From Brachypterus glaber (taxonomy: Eukaryota > Arthropoda > Insecta > Coleoptera > Kateretidae): 64,000 bases of DNA. Of the stretch, positions 1-11,318 are shown piece after piece. Position 1 is the first letter of the stretch, and the number at the start of each line of letters is the position of its first letter. Under the pieces are notes generated by a model. It was not told the DNA's origin and made no database searches. It worked only from the letters and a program-made list of their open reading frames with translations. The stretch covers positions 72,118,095 through 72,182,094 of the forward strand of contig OY294044.1 in the NCBI GenBank assembly GCA_958510825.1, in the 5' to 3' direction. Made by a program: the position numbers and the translations under genes.

Positions 1-823
1 CATCGAGGCACATAGGAGTGCGAGGCTATAATAGTCTTCTCTACCGTGGTTTACATATTATTTTCATTCACTGCTAGTAATATTTAACTATTTTTATTCA
101 GATAATAAAGTAAAATGTTAACAGGAATGTTGTTTCTTGATTTTTTCATAAAAATCATCATCATCGTCCTTGATCAATGACATTGACTAACGTTTAAAAA
201 TTTATTTTTTTTCGCGATTTTTATCATAATAATTAGCTAACTAATTATTAATTATATTAATTAGTAATAATTATAATTATATATAATTATTTTTTTTTCA
301 CTACTAGCTGTAGAACGTACTATTTATTATTTTTTCTCTCCTAGTAGGAGATAATTTTATAAACAATTGATAACTGTCACTTGATTTTCCTTGAATTGCA
401 AAGACATGAAGATTATATTTTTTTTTAGACAAAATTCAACCATATTTTGCCATTGGATATAAAATGAATAGGTAAAAATTATAAGTTAATTAATTCTAAT
501 AGAATATAACACATTATTTATTAATAATTACCCATATGTTTTAACACATTTTAAAAACATAAAAATGCTACTAGTACAGTACTGCAACTGTCATCTTTTA
601 GTGAATAAATTAATATATTCATTTGTTTTCAAAAATGGCGATTTCAAAGGCTACTTCTTTTTTCAAGGTTAATTAAGATCTAACGAATATTTTACTTTAT
701 TATTGATTTAAAAAAGGTTAAATATAAATAATAAGATTAAATGTGCTGGTAGCAAAAAAAAAGTAACTTATGAACCACGGCAGAGAAGTCTGTTATAGCT
801 TCGCACTCTTATATTCCTCGATG
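1..823. mobile_element. foldback element with ~52-bp terminal inverted repeats
   Basis: Bases 1-52 reappear, inverted and slightly diverged, at 772-823; both carry the end CATCGAGG and the core ACCACGG...AGAGAAG. The interior is AT-rich (about 0.7 kb) and has no open frame. The left end coincides with the window edge, so the true terminus and target duplication are unknown. Confidence 0.6.
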
Positions 824-920
824 CTACGCATCTCGGGATATAATACGCTCCGCTAAAAAATATGTTATCTGCCTTGGTATATAATGACTATTATTAAATA
901 AGTTAAAATTATTAATAGTA

Positions 921-1696
921 TACCGGGTGAGTTTCAGTGCATGGACACCTCCTAAAATTAGGTTGTTTTCAATCCGATGAAAGTATTTTTTTATAGCTTA
1001 TATTTCTCAACAATAGCTACAAAATGGCATAAAAAATTATTTTTTTGCACTTCCGGTTTCGTCGGAAACTAAGTTAAATTATTTTTTTTAACCCAAAAAA
1101 ACAAATTTACATTAAAAAAATCATTTAAAAGCTTTTTTTTTTTTGATTGCGTTTTTTTATTTATTTTTTCTTAATAACATACAAGGTTTATTTTTTTTAA
1201 TAAAATCTAAATTATTTGCTAAATGTGGGAAAATACAAATTTTATGTAAAAAAACAAAAATTTGTATTTTTTTGTACTTTCATTTTTTTAACGGTTTTTC
1301 CTTCATAACTTAATTTTTTCAAATGACAACCCCTTTGGACGCCCTTACCTTTTATGGAGCGCTACTGTAAGAGCTTCAAATTGGAGTACTTTTTTTCACG
1401 TTTTCCGTTTTTGCCGGAAATTAAGTGAATTATTTTTTTTTTAAATAAAAAAATAAGTAAATTTTTTTAGACGTAAAATTGTTTTCTGAATTCAAAAATG
1501 CAAAAATATACAGGGGTTGTCGTTATAAAAAATTGAATTGCTTAGTTTCCGGCTAACCGGAACTGCAAAAAAAAAATATATTGTACGCCATTTTTTTAGC
1601 CCTTGTTAAGAAATATAATCTACAAAAAAATCGCTTTGATCGGACTGAAAACATTTCCATTTTATGGGGTGCCCTTGGACTGAAACTCACCCGGTA
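921..1696. mobile_element. MITE with CCGGGTGAGTTTCAGT inverted ends and TA target
   Basis: The left end TACCGGGTGAGTTTCAGTG and its inverse at 1676-1696 define a ~776-bp non-coding element. Inverted homology extends about 70 bp inward, including AAAACA and the GATCGGACTGAAA region near 1640. Both ends abut TA, consistent with a Tc1/mariner-type TA duplication (inference). Confidence 0.7.
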
Positions 1697-2054
1697 TTAT
1701 GTTTTAGTTTCTTGCCTATGAAATTTAATTGACTCCTTTTACCGAGAAAATGAGTACTTTCGAGTATGGCCGCCTAAAAAAAATTTAAAATTGACGTTTT
1801 AAATTTAAACTTTACATGCATCTCTTGTGGAGATAGAATTATGATTGCATAAAAGCATTGCACTCAGTGCATATAAATTAATAATCATTGTCTGAATTGT
1901 TATTTGTTAAAAGAGTGGAGGATAACGAACCCTGTATTCAATTTGTATTTATTTACTTATCTCAAATTAAATAATTATGAATAACGAGATGAATAAAGTT
2001 ATTACGTTATTATTATTAGTAATCGTTTATTACTTACTAGAACGTAAAAAGCTG

Positions 2055-2480
2055 CGCGGAATATGAAAATACTGCTGCCAACAAAATAATACTTCCCCAT
2101 ATAACCCTAGGTTCATTAATATCAAAAACAAAACAAAAATCAAAAAAAAAAATAAAAAAAAATCAAAAAAAATTAGGTTTTTCAAAAAAAGTTTATTTTT
2201 TCGTAAAACGAAAAATAAATTCAAAAAAATGTGTTTTTGAAAAAAATAGTTTTTACCCCATTTTACCCCCTTACCCCAACTCGATTTTTAGGAAAAACAA
2301 TCCCAGCCTAGAACTTTGGATAATCAAACTGTAGTCCATATTTGAAGTCTTTAGCCCGAAGCGCTTTTGAGTTCTCGTGGTCACCAATTTCCCGGACTTA
2401 CAGACCGACCGGCCGCGACCGACAGACCGACTGAAATTTTTATAGTAACGCAAGACTTTCCTTGGGGAAAGTAATTAAAA
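2055..2480 (+). repeat. dispersed repeat copy (ACTGCTGCCAACAAAAT family)
   Basis: The segment from ACTGCTGCCAACAAAATAAT through CTTTGGATAATCAA, TTTCCCGGAC and ACAGACCGACC to AAGACTTTCCTTGGGGAAAGTAA recurs with divergence at 55896-56312. Its first ~60 bp also occur at 37541-37600. It is AT-rich and non-coding. The GACAGACCGAC motif is shared with other repeats near 8800, 14405, 32185 and 45230. Confidence 0.6.
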
Positions 2481-2639
2481 AAAATAAGCAAAAAAAAAAG
2501 ATTGAGAAAAATATGAAGGAAAACAGAAAAAAAAAAGGAAAAAAAGTCCAAATGAGAAAAACTTACAGAAAAAAAACAATTCAGAAGGAAAGTAAACATG
2601 ACAAAAAAAATGCAGAAAAAAAGAATTTGAGAAAAAAAG

Positions 2640-2805
2640 GCAAAAATCAGGACCAGACGTTGGTTTTGTAACAGGGGATGCCTCGGGCGAGGCAAAGACA
2701 AAATTTGGCGCCCTTGGCCAAATTAGTGCTACTAAATTCATAGAATAATGACAAAAAACATCATCACCCAGTTTTACGCCCGTTGGAAACGGTTTTTGGC
2801 ACCCT
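2640..2805. other. GC-richer non-coding patch (GGCGCC-type repeat)
   Basis: The short patch around TTTGGCGCCCTTGGCCAAA and GGAAACGGTTTTTGGC resembles the GGCGCC/ACGGTTTCTGCC core of the 84-bp units at 52361-52720. No coding signal is seen. It is probably a repeat fragment. Confidence 0.3.
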
Positions 2806-3034
2806 ATGAAGCTGAAGTTTGCAACGTTTTTTTGCAACGAAAATTCAAATAGTATATTAAAGTACTAGTTGCATAACATACGTTTTTAGTGCATGAGTAC
2901 AAGTTTAGAAAACAAGCCGCTTGCGGCGAGTTTTCTAAAGTACTAGAACACTGAAAACGTGTTATAGAGTAAGTTCTTTAATATACTATTTGAATTTTCG
3001 ATGCAAAAAAAAAGGTTGCAAACTTCAGCTTCAT
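2806..3034. mobile_element. palindromic MITE (ATGAAGCTGAAG family), copy 1, 8-bp TSD
   Basis: The ends are ATGAAGCTGAAGTTTGCAAC and its inverse. The whole 229 bp folds back, with the centre at GCCGCTTGCGGC near 2920. Flanks GGCACCCT (2798-2805) and GGCACACT (3035-3042) match at 7 of 8 positions, so the target duplication is 8 bp and hAT-like. Other copies are at 12947, 16725 (truncated) and 53585. Confidence 0.75.
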
Positions 3035-3279
3035 GGCACACTAAGAATTTTTTTTTTAGAAAGTCCTGTACCCCACTTGAACCTTTCGGACTAAAAACAG
3101 CACAAAACTTCGCACAAGTTAAGCGGTACAAATGCTTGTTTTTTTATAAAACATTTTCTATTATAAATTGTATATCATTTAAAGATTTTTTTAAGTCATA
3201 GTAAAACAAATAAATATACTTCTCAAATATAATTAAAGTTAACTTCCTATGTTTATAAATTAATTTTTAATTAAGACAG

Positions 3280-4640
3280 AACCGTATTAAGATCAAGTTA
3301 ATTGGTCTGCTATATGTCAAAACTTTTAAAAGAAATATGATTTTGGCAGGGTCCTTTACACCCTTGTCCAAGTTTGCGCTCATGGGGTCCAGAGTGGAAA
3401 AAAGGTCAACACCCCCATTAACTGCATCAGTGACCAAGGCCCTGCGGTGGCGGGAGCTAGAGCGGACAAAAAACGCCCTGTTAGCTTTGCCCCCTGAGCC
3501 AGCCGCCTTATTGTCGCAACCAACGGTATTTTGGAAAGGAAACATTCATTTAACTTTATTTTGGAGTGTTACGACTATGTTAATGGTATAGGAAAATAAA
3601 GTTACAGGGGGGAGTGGGTCCAAAATGATCAAAATTTGCGTTACATAATACCTGAACGTTCCCTTTGAGGTAAAGACTTTAAATTTGAAACATAGGTTTT
3701 TTAAAAGTTCTCGGCTGGAAATATTTTTGGAAAAATCAGGGACGAAAACTACTTTTTTCAAAAAAAGAACCACTTTGAAAACATTTTTTTTAATCTCGTT
3801 TTGAATTAAATATAGGGGAAAGTAGGTATTCTTTTTTTGCCAGTATTTTAATTAATTTAATTTTTATTTTACTTGAAAATTTTAAGAATTTGGTAAACTT
3901 TAAATCGAAATAATCAGATCAGAAGTGTTCAGAAAACAGAACAGGGCCTTAATTATTATAAATACATAAAATATACTGTTAAAATATACTATAGGTTAAT
4001 AATAATAATTATTATTATATTATATTATAATATCTATATTTTTTATTCGAGTTTTAAACATGTGGTTAGAATTTTACAGAGGAAGGCATCATGTTTTCTT
4101 ATCTCAATAAACATTTTTGCAAACGAAAGTTTTATATTTTATCTATATTTAGTTAGTGATTTCTTTCACTAAAATTTAAAGACGGCACTGAAATAAATTT
4201 ATGTTATTCTTAAAGAGATATACCAGATGTGTACGCATATGCATCTAAGCAGTGGCGGACTGACTATTTTGGCGTGCGGCAAATACCGCCTGGACCTCCG
4301 TCCTAAATGGCTGCTCGGGGCTTCAGGCTTGTATCACGCCCCCTTCCCCATAATCGAGGGCCTTCATGCAATGCAAGGGCTAGAGGTCATTACGGTAATT
4401 TTCGGGGTAAAGATTTCAAAGATGAGGACTTTTTTTAGTTATTAACATTTTCGCCAGGGGTAAAGCTTTTTTTAGTCATTTTCGAGCCAGGGAGTAAAGC
4501 TTTTTTCAGAGATGAGGACCTTTGTTTTGTAAAGAGTTTTTTACAAAGGTGAGGACACTTTTTTTTAATCATCAAAATTTTCGCTAGGAGCACAATTTGT
4601 AAAGGTTCACCCCTCGAAAACGGTAAAATGTTTGCCAAGC
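3280..4640. other. gene-free region with GC-richer repeat fragments
   Basis: Between 3340 and 3590 and between 4225 and 4400 the GC content rises (for example GGGAGCTAGAGCGG, GCCTGGACCTCC), and frames of 72-92 codons appear on both strands. None shows a recognisable domain. A fragment at 3640-3665 (TTTGCGTTACATAATACCTG) matches one end of the foldback at 18082-18285. From 4395 to 4570 a short motif around AGATGAGGAC...TTTTTTTAGT recurs about four times. I read this as transposon debris. Confidence 0.4.
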
Positions 4641-4676
4641 ATTGCTTAAAAAGTGCAGTCTGCTGGTTATGGTCTA

Positions 4677-4695
4677 TTTGTAGTAGTAGTAGTAG
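4677..4695. repeat. TAG trinucleotide microsatellite
   Basis: About six consecutive TAG units. It is short and otherwise unremarkable. Confidence 0.7.
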
Positions 4696-5038
4696 TCGAA
4701 ATTAGCTTATAAAGACAACATTCATACCCCAGGTGGAATTTTAACCCTCATAATTAAAAAAATAAAACAAAAAGTCCTGGGGACTGCCGACAAAAGTGAA
4801 AACAAAACTATGAAATAACAGTGATTTTTTTTTGAATTTTTAAATTAACTGTAGTATCAAAAATTAAAATTTCATAATTTGTTAAATACAATTATTAACA
4901 TTAGTCTGGTTTTCACATCTATCGGCACTCCGAGCAACAATTATATACATTTTTATAAATCACTTTACCTAACTTTACCTCACTTTGTCTCACTTTACCT
5001 CACTTGACCTCAGCTGACCTCGCCAAGGTGTTTTTTGG

Positions 5039-5193
5039 CATAAGATTTTCCCCTACCAAAAATCGCTCGACATGACGGTATGCATGTCGGTAACGCGAAC
5101 CCATAAGATTTTCCCCTACCAAAAATCGCTCGACATGACGGTATGCATGTCGGTAACGCGAACCCATAAGATTTTCCCCTACCAAAAATCCCC
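5039..5193. repeat. 63-bp tandem repeat, about 2.5 copies
   Basis: CATAAGATTTTCCCCTACC starts at 5039, 5102 and 5165, exactly 63 bp apart, and the first two units look identical. Each full unit contains a hairpin with arms CGACATG/CATGTCG around ACGGTATG. Because 63 is a multiple of three, the frames stay open across it, which explains spurious small open frames on both strands. Confidence 0.85.
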
Positions 5194-5542
5194 CAACGCG
5201 CCTAAAGAAGTTTTCACTTCAAAAATGGCTGAAAACCTAAAGGGTCTGCAAAAAAGAGAAGGAATTAAATTTCAAGTTACGCTACTGCATCTGTGCAAAG
5301 GTTTAGGACGTTAATGTTTTAATTACATTTATTAAGTCTTCCAAGAACAGCGGGTGCAAAAGAAAAACAAACAAGATAACAGGAAAATGATTTCAAATAG
5401 GTATATCCTTTGAATGCTCTATACAGCTGTACCTATAACTAGGTAACTTTAACTTTAGTCTTAAGCGATAGGTTAATTTATCGAAAAATGATGTAATATG
5501 ATTAGGATTGCCAATGATGGTTTATGATTGTCAATGATTGTT

Positions 5543-5694
5543 TAAGGCCTTCAATCCAGAAGCTTGTATAAGAACATAAAACATAAGAATGCGATGCCGT
5601 GATTGGCTTACAAGATACATGGCGGCACATCAAGCCAATCACGGCATCGCATTCTTATGTTTTTTGTTCTTATGCGTGCTGTGAATAGGCTCTT
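5543..5694. mobile_element. palindromic MITE (GCGATGCCGTGATTGGCTT family), copy 1
   Basis: Near-perfect foldback: AAGAATGCGATGCCGTGATT pairs with its inverse at 5635-5660, and the outer ends are AAGGCCTTCAATCC and GAATAGGCTCTT. It sits inside a GATTGT array. Related copies are at 36563-36701 and 46402-46550. Confidence 0.75.
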
Positions 5695-5706
5695 ATGGTT
5701 GTCAAT

Positions 5707-5950
5707 GGCTGCGTTCAATGGAAACAACAAAACTCATCGAAAGTTGTCAAATCACTACTGAACGCTATGATCAGTTTCGATTGACAGATGTGGCTGAATC
5801 ATTCCTCCTCAACGTTTTGAGATCATTTTGATTAATTTTATAAAAGCGCGGGAATGTACTTTTTGTGGGTATTTCTAACCTCAAATGGTGGTTTTGACAA
5901 GTGACAGATATTAGCCGTTCAGCAGTTTGCTAGCAAAAGAAATGATATTT
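5707..5950. mobile_element. truncated copy of GGCTGCGTTCAATGGAAA element
   Basis: It starts GGCTGCGTTCAATGGAAACA and runs through GACAGATGTGGC and GGGAATGTAC to CAGTTTGCTAGCAAAA, then loses homology. The complete copy, in opposite orientation with both ends, is at 44127-44404. Confidence 0.65.
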
Positions 5951-6226
5951 TTTACATGGCTTATAGCTGAAAAGAATTATACCTGATGGAAACAAAACAA
6001 ATCTTGTTTGGCAGTCAGTGGGTCTTAAGTCATAAAATAAAAAAACATCAGATCACAAAATCCTTGTTGGCCTGTGTTTTTTATAATTTTCTATAATTGT
6101 TAATGATTTTTGATGATTGTAATGATTGTTGGGGCATGTTAATGATTGTACATTATCGTTTGATTGTCGATGATTGTCAATAAATATACGTGATTATCAA
6201 TGATTGTTTATCTCCTATGTCTCCTA

Positions 6227-6400
6227 TGGGGGGGGGGGGTTCAAACCAAAAAAACTTGTCGCCGCTACAAAAAGTCCAAACAAAATTGGCGCCCACAAAA
6301 ATACCCTTAAGAAAAAAAGCTTTCTCCCTAACGGTTTCTACCACACTTGGCGCTCAAAAAAAAAATGGCGCTCAATGTGGGGGTAATTACCCCCCATCAA
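6227..6400 (-). repeat. fragment related to the 84-bp GGCGCC units
   Basis: Read on the minus strand, TTTCCC-poor sequence around AACGGTTTCTACCACACTTGG, AAGAAAAAAAGCTTT and TTGGCGC matches the 84-bp unit array at 52361-52720 with divergence. A run of 11 G precedes it at 6228. Confidence 0.5.
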
Positions 6401-6439
6401 CTACGCCCTTGTCTGGTTTAAGACTTAAAGTTTTGGTTC

Positions 6440-7560
6440 CTTACTAAAAAGTTCACCAATGATTAAAGTAATGGCTGTAGTAGTAATATAAAAAGTGTTG
6501 GTTTTCTATCCATATACCAAGACTTTACAAAGGATTAAAATAATGACCACAGGTCTTCGGTATCCGAGTCGCATTGGTCTTAATCCAAAACATGTAAATC
6601 TATAGAAAGATAAAAAAAAAATCATTTTTATTGTCTAATAAAGGAAAAATCATAATGATTTAGAAACATCCGATGTTCTGCAGAATATCGAGGGCCACTA
6701 CGTTTTATAACAAAATGCAATAAAAGTGTTATCGCATGCAGTTTATTGATGACTGGATAATAAAAATTATTGCAATTAAATAAAATTGTATAAAAACTAA
6801 AGCTAAATAGGTAGTATTTAAAAAAAAATAATTTTATTACGAAATTGAATTAATTAAATCAGCAATTATGACCAAGTAATGTCAGCTTAAAATCTAAACT
6901 AATTTTTATGATTTATTTAATTATAGGGGCAGTGGGGATAAACGGTTCATGTTTTAGGGTTATTTTTACATATTTTTTTTTATTATTAAGCAACAGCATT
7001 TCAGGGTGTCTATTCTGGTTTCGAGCGGATTTTTTCCGCCTGATATTTCGATGAATATGGGCAGAGCTACACGGTCTAGGCCAATCAAATCATCAGAAGA
7101 ACTACTGTGAAGTTGGCTTTCACGCGTGAATAAAACTCACCGAAATGAGAATGGCCATTTGTCCTTTTTTTCTCAAAAATATAAGAATAAAAGAAATTAT
7201 TATGAAAAAGTTTAAAACGTTAAAAGATAATACAAGAAGTTCATATGAGGAGTGCCAGATCAAAAGGGGTACATCTTCATTAAAAAAAAGAGTTATTGAT
7301 GGTTTAGTCAATGGTGGGGACTAATAAATAATTCTGCAAAAATAATTTTGCCAAAGGGAACTTTAAGTATTTTTAATTTACATTTAAAATACTGCTGCCG
7401 CATCAAAACCCGCAATCTTCACCAAAATTGCCGCATCGAAAGGGGGCCACCTGCATTAAATTCAAGTAGCTTTGTACTAAGCAACAAATAATGATATAAT
7501 GGAGCTCTCTTCAACTAGAATTATGAAACAAAAGACGTCTACCCTATCTCTATCTCATTT
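6440..7560. other. AT-rich gene-free stretch
   Basis: I see no gene, paired inverted ends or tandem array here. Short open frames (up to about 63 codons at 7120-7311, minus) are of the length expected by chance at this base composition. Confidence 0.5.
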
Positions 7561-7652
7561 GTGCTACACTTTCCAGTCAACCAAATAAATACTGTATTTG
7601 TTTTTCATACAACAAATACAGTATTTATTTGGTTGGCCGGAAAGTGTAGCAC
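7561..7652. mobile_element. 92-bp near-perfect hairpin with a degenerate neighbour
   Basis: GTGCTACACTTTCCAGTCAA pairs with its inverse at 7633-7652, and AATAAATACTGTATTTG with its inverse in the middle. A diverged second copy lies at 7757-7843 (ACACTTTTTACCCGGCCAAG ... GGTTGGGTGGAAGTGGGAGTGT). These are short foldback elements. Confidence 0.7.
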
Positions 7653-8059
7653 TGAGCGGCACGAACGAACATAGCTAATGTGAATCTGTAGAATAAGATA
7701 ATTCTACTAAAATTTAGATGGCGCCAGTAATTTCTTTAATAAAAATAATATATTTACACTTTTTACCCGGCCAAGTAAATATTGTATTTATTCACCAAAG
7801 AACAAATACAGAATTTGTTTGGTTGGGTGGAAGTGGGAGTGTATGTATGTCTTCTATCCTTTTTGGGTAGAACTTTTGTCCCTGTCTAATCTAACGGGAG
7901 AAATCGCCATTGAAAATTTTGAGTAATAGAACCGGCCCTGGAGAGCTGTATTTCTGTTTTGCTTTCCCTGCTTAATCTAAGGAAAAGCCTTGGGTTAATA
8001 AAAAAATCAAACAATACAATATTTTTCACAAAAATTTTAAAATTGCTATATAGATGTTT

Positions 8060-8660
8060 TTAAGGTTCCTGAAATTGAATCTGATAATAAACATTTTTTA
8101 ACTCCACCCCCGCGGGGGTGAGGGGGTAAATATTTTTAAATGTTTTTAATATTTTCGCCAAAATTTGTATATAGGGGTTTTTGGGATCGGGATTACAAAT
8201 TCATATATTTTTTCGATTTATGAAGGCTGTATTTGTTTTTTTAGTTATAATTTTATTTTGTTTTACTTTCATTAAATAAATAGAAAGCAAATACTTACTC
8301 AATTATTGTCTAAAGTAAACTAATAAAAAAGTGTTAGAACCCTAATTTTAGTATCCATAAATAAAATAGGGCGTATTATTCGAATAGAAAATCAAATTAA
8401 AAAAGTCGTTTTTTTGTCGTTAGCTGCTTATTGGTCAGGGAAAAATTAAAAATCTTGAATTTTTTTATTATCAGATTCAGTTTCGTCGACCCCAAAAACC
8501 TTTATATACCAATTTTCAAGAAAATATTGAAAACATTTAAAAATATTTACCCCCTCACCCCCTCGGGGGTGAAGCTAGAATTTTTTTATTATCAGATTCA
8601 ATTTCAGCAACCTCAAAAACCCCTATATAGCAATTTTAAAAAATTTCTAAAAAAAATGTA
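8060..8660. mobile_element. inverted-repeat element with CCCCCGAGGGGGT-like arms
   Basis: The left arm (about 8060-8200) has ATTGAATCTGATAATAAA, GGGGGTGAGGGGGTAAATAT and TATATAGGGG. It is matched by the inverse at about 8505-8640. A second, direct sub-copy (TTTTTTATTATCAGATTCA) occurs at 8461 and again at 8580. The motif CAACCTCAAAAACCC also occurs at 51470, 51700 and 59850, marking a dispersed family. A long open frame across it has no domain. Confidence 0.55.
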
Positions 8661-8699
8661 TTTTCCCCATTTGCCCCCTTGCCGCACCCCAATGTTTAC

Positions 8700-8815
8700 C
8701 AAAAAAAAAAATCCCGAGCGAGAACTTTTGGTATGCCACATTTTAAGTCTCTGGCTCAAAGCGTTTTTAAGTTATCGCACCCACAAGATTTCCCGAACAG
8801 ATCGATCAACCGTCG
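8700..8815. repeat. dispersed repeat fragment (tail with GAACAGATCGATC)
   Basis: GAGCGAGAACTTTTGGTAT, then CTCAAAGCGTTTTTAAGTT and TTTCCCGAACAGATCG align with the 3' part of the copies at 2320-2420 and 56085-56190. It is non-coding. Confidence 0.45.
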
Positions 8816-10066
8816 GTGGGGGTAGTGTCGTAGTTAAGTCAATTATAGGTTACATGTCAAAAGAAGGCCCCCTTAAAATAAAAATTCACCTGTCTCGGCG
8901 TTTTTTTGAAAACTCATTAGTTTCGATTTTATCCAAGGTTAAGGTTTTCTTTGGATCACCCCGAGGATCACCCGGTATAACGTTGGATAAACAATTTTTA
9001 TTACTTTCAGGCCAGAAATATTTACAAATTCGAAACTGTGGGGAAGGTTATGAGGGACCTCTTGGACTGGAGGAGGCAGCTGGTTTCGGGGACCCTTACC
9101 ACCGACCAAACGAGAGAGATAAAACTACAAATTATCAAGAAAATAGATTGGGGAAATCGGTAAGTGTAGTAGTCTTTACGTTCAAAACTTCTCGGAAACG
9201 AATAGTCCTTCGACAAAAATAATTAACCCTTTGGGCCCCAATGGGATATATATGTCCCACTGGGTATAGTATAACATAATTGTTGTTTTAAAATAAAAAT
9301 TTTATTGGGACAAAAAACATAAAAGTAACCTAAAAAAATAACTATGTCTAATCTACGATGTATGATATAGGGTGAAACAATCCCACATTTGGCAGATAGT
9401 GGTTGTCTATGAATGCAAGACCACCATAACTCAAAAAAAAACTGTGGTATGGTTTGTTTTGTACCTCTGTACTTTTGAATGATAACATATGGGTATTTCT
9501 GTACGAATCCATACCACCTTGGTGATTGAATGTCACGGATTTTCGTTAAACTTTTTTTATATTATCACCACTCTAATACTAAAAGCCTTATGCAAAAAAA
9601 AGAATTAAAAAAAAATTTTTGGCTGAGATATGATTGTTTTTAAATTTTGTAATTTTTCAATTTTTGACGATAAAGAAAACAGCTTTATTTTCAATTTATT
9701 ACTATAAGTCTGACAATTTTAATCCAAATTTGATGAAATTTGGTGCACCCATGTAAACTTAGATGACAATCTTGAATTTTTTATAATTTTTTTTAATAGT
9801 GGGTTTCTGCTCTTCTTCTTCTTCTTCAAAAATATTTTTTTACGTTTTTTTATAACTAAGTTTAACCCGATTTTTCGTAAAGTGCCCACCTACGATTTTT
9901 CTCAAATTTTGGTCAAATGTACTTCTAAGTGTCCTTTTTTCAATGACGTAAAATTTATTCTGGGCAAATTAGGTTTACTATATATTTTAGCCATTTTAAA
10001 TTTTTACGACAATGACGAATTGTGCTGGAAACAGCTGTTTTACAAAAAAATGCACCTATTATTTTT

Positions 10067-10071
<5 letters not shown>

Positions 10072-10102
<31 letters not shown>

Positions 10103-10245
10103 CATTTATTCCAGCCTAAAGGCCATATGACAAAGATAGTAATAACATAACAAAAATAAAAAAAAAAAACAAAAATTAAAATTAGTTATAAATATTTACA
10201 AAGGTGAAAGTGAAGGTGGTTACAAGAGAAAAAACAGAGTTCCCG
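10072..10245 (-). mobile_element. LINE 3'-end fragment with (ATT)n tail, 7-bp TSD
   Basis: On the minus strand it ends GGCCTTTAGGCTGGAATAAA, then TGC and about nine ATT units. The left arm of the foldback has this insert, while the inverted right arm (about 12160-12190) preserves the empty site. TTTATAT is duplicated at 10065-10071 and 10246-10252. Dead 5'-truncated non-LTR copies typically look like this. No coding part remains. Confidence 0.75.
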
Positions 10246-11000
10246 TTTATATGTTTTTAATAGTTTAGGTCAAATGCTTCATTTTAAGACAAAAACAAAA
10301 TAATTAATTGTTGTTTTTTTTCAAAAAAGGCGTAAGTCCACAATTTTATTACTTCTTTATTTCTATGTATTTTGTAGGCGTTTTTTTCTGGTGTAAACGT
10401 AAGCTTACGTTAAATACTAAGTCTTTAACATCAAAAACTATTTTTATTTTTTTTTTAACACAATATGTTTTTTGGTTTTGTTTTTGATCTTAAAAATGCC
10501 TGAAAGTTGGTAAACTGTCAGAGTAAGAAACTTTTTTTTGTTATAAATCTTTTTTTAATTCGCAGCTCAGAGAAAAGTTTTCTATGCCGGGGATAAATCC
10601 TTAATAAAAATTAATTTAAAAAAATATTAATTTATTTAACATACTAATTCTTTATTTACAATTTATTTATATCTTATTATTTAACTTTAATTATTATACA
10701 AAGCTTATCAAAATCTTTTAAATTTTTGTGAAGCGCATCCGTCGCTAAAATATAATGAACTATTTTTTTATTTGCTTGTATTCCAAAGTAACATTGTTCG
10801 GTTAGAACTGTTAAGTTAAAAGTGACAATTTTGTTAACAGTTTGTCTTTTGTTTTACTTCGGCGTTCCCTTTTGGAAAATTGTATAGCGGTTGTGCTTGA
10901 AAAAACAAAAACAAAATTTTGTTGGCCCCTTATGGAAAACTGTCAGATAACTGACAGAACCAAATTAAAACTAATTTTACCTATTACTTTTACCTTTTTG

Positions 11001-11148
11001 TGTTAAAATATGTTTAGAAGCGAAAAAAAAAATAGCGTATGATCCAAGGACGAGGAATATATCTCAATCTCTGCATGAGACCGAGCAACATTATTTCTCG
11101 TCCTTGGATCATACGCAATTTTTTTTTCTCTTATAAACATATTTTTAA
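11001..11148. mobile_element. palindromic MITE in the foldback spacer
   Basis: GCGTATGATCCAAGGACGAG at 11035-11054 pairs with its inverse at about 11097-11116, and the outer ends are GTTAAAATATGTTT / AAACATATTTTTAAC. The length is about 148 bp and it is non-coding. Confidence 0.7.
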
Positions 11149-11278
11149 CAAGAAATAAATAATAATGTCATATTAAAAAAATGGTAGGCCAGCATCTTGT
11201 CGTATATAACTGGCAGTTGTTTTACGATTGACAGGCCGCGACATGCCGGTTGCCTACACTGCGCGCGCGAAAAAATGT

Positions 11279-11318
11279 ACTTTCCCGCACGCTGCCATGG
11301 TAACGTGCGGGAAAGTAA
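11279..11318. repeat. short perfect hairpin
   Basis: TACTTTCCCGCACG pairs perfectly with CGTGCGGGAAAGTA across the 12-nt loop CTGCCATGGTAA. It is just downstream of a GC-rich patch (GCGCGCGCG). It may be the core of another small foldback insertion. Confidence 0.7.

Larger units (their letters stand above)
5500..6215 (+). repeat. broken GATTGTCAAT array interrupted by two MITEs
   Basis: TGATTGTCAATGATTGTTTA-type units lie at 5505-5542, again at 5695-5706, and at 6080-6210 (about ten degenerate GATTGT repeats). The foldback at 5543-5694 and a second element starting at 5707 split the array. It resembles the interior of the CGAGGGG elements at 30247, 35276 and 48906, but I see no CGAGGGG ends here. 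Confidence 0.6.

Noticed and set aside
2381..2837. Overlapping frames of 106-120 codons on the minus strand
   Set aside because: Very Phe-rich translations of A/T homopolymer tracts inside a dispersed repeat; not protein-like.
8431..9222. 263-codon open frame, the longest in the window
   Set aside because: Its first two thirds translate the 8060-8660 inverted-repeat element and the GACAGACC-type dispersed repeat. No domain or intron signal was recognised. The last ~130 codons have more even composition but no recognisable motif.
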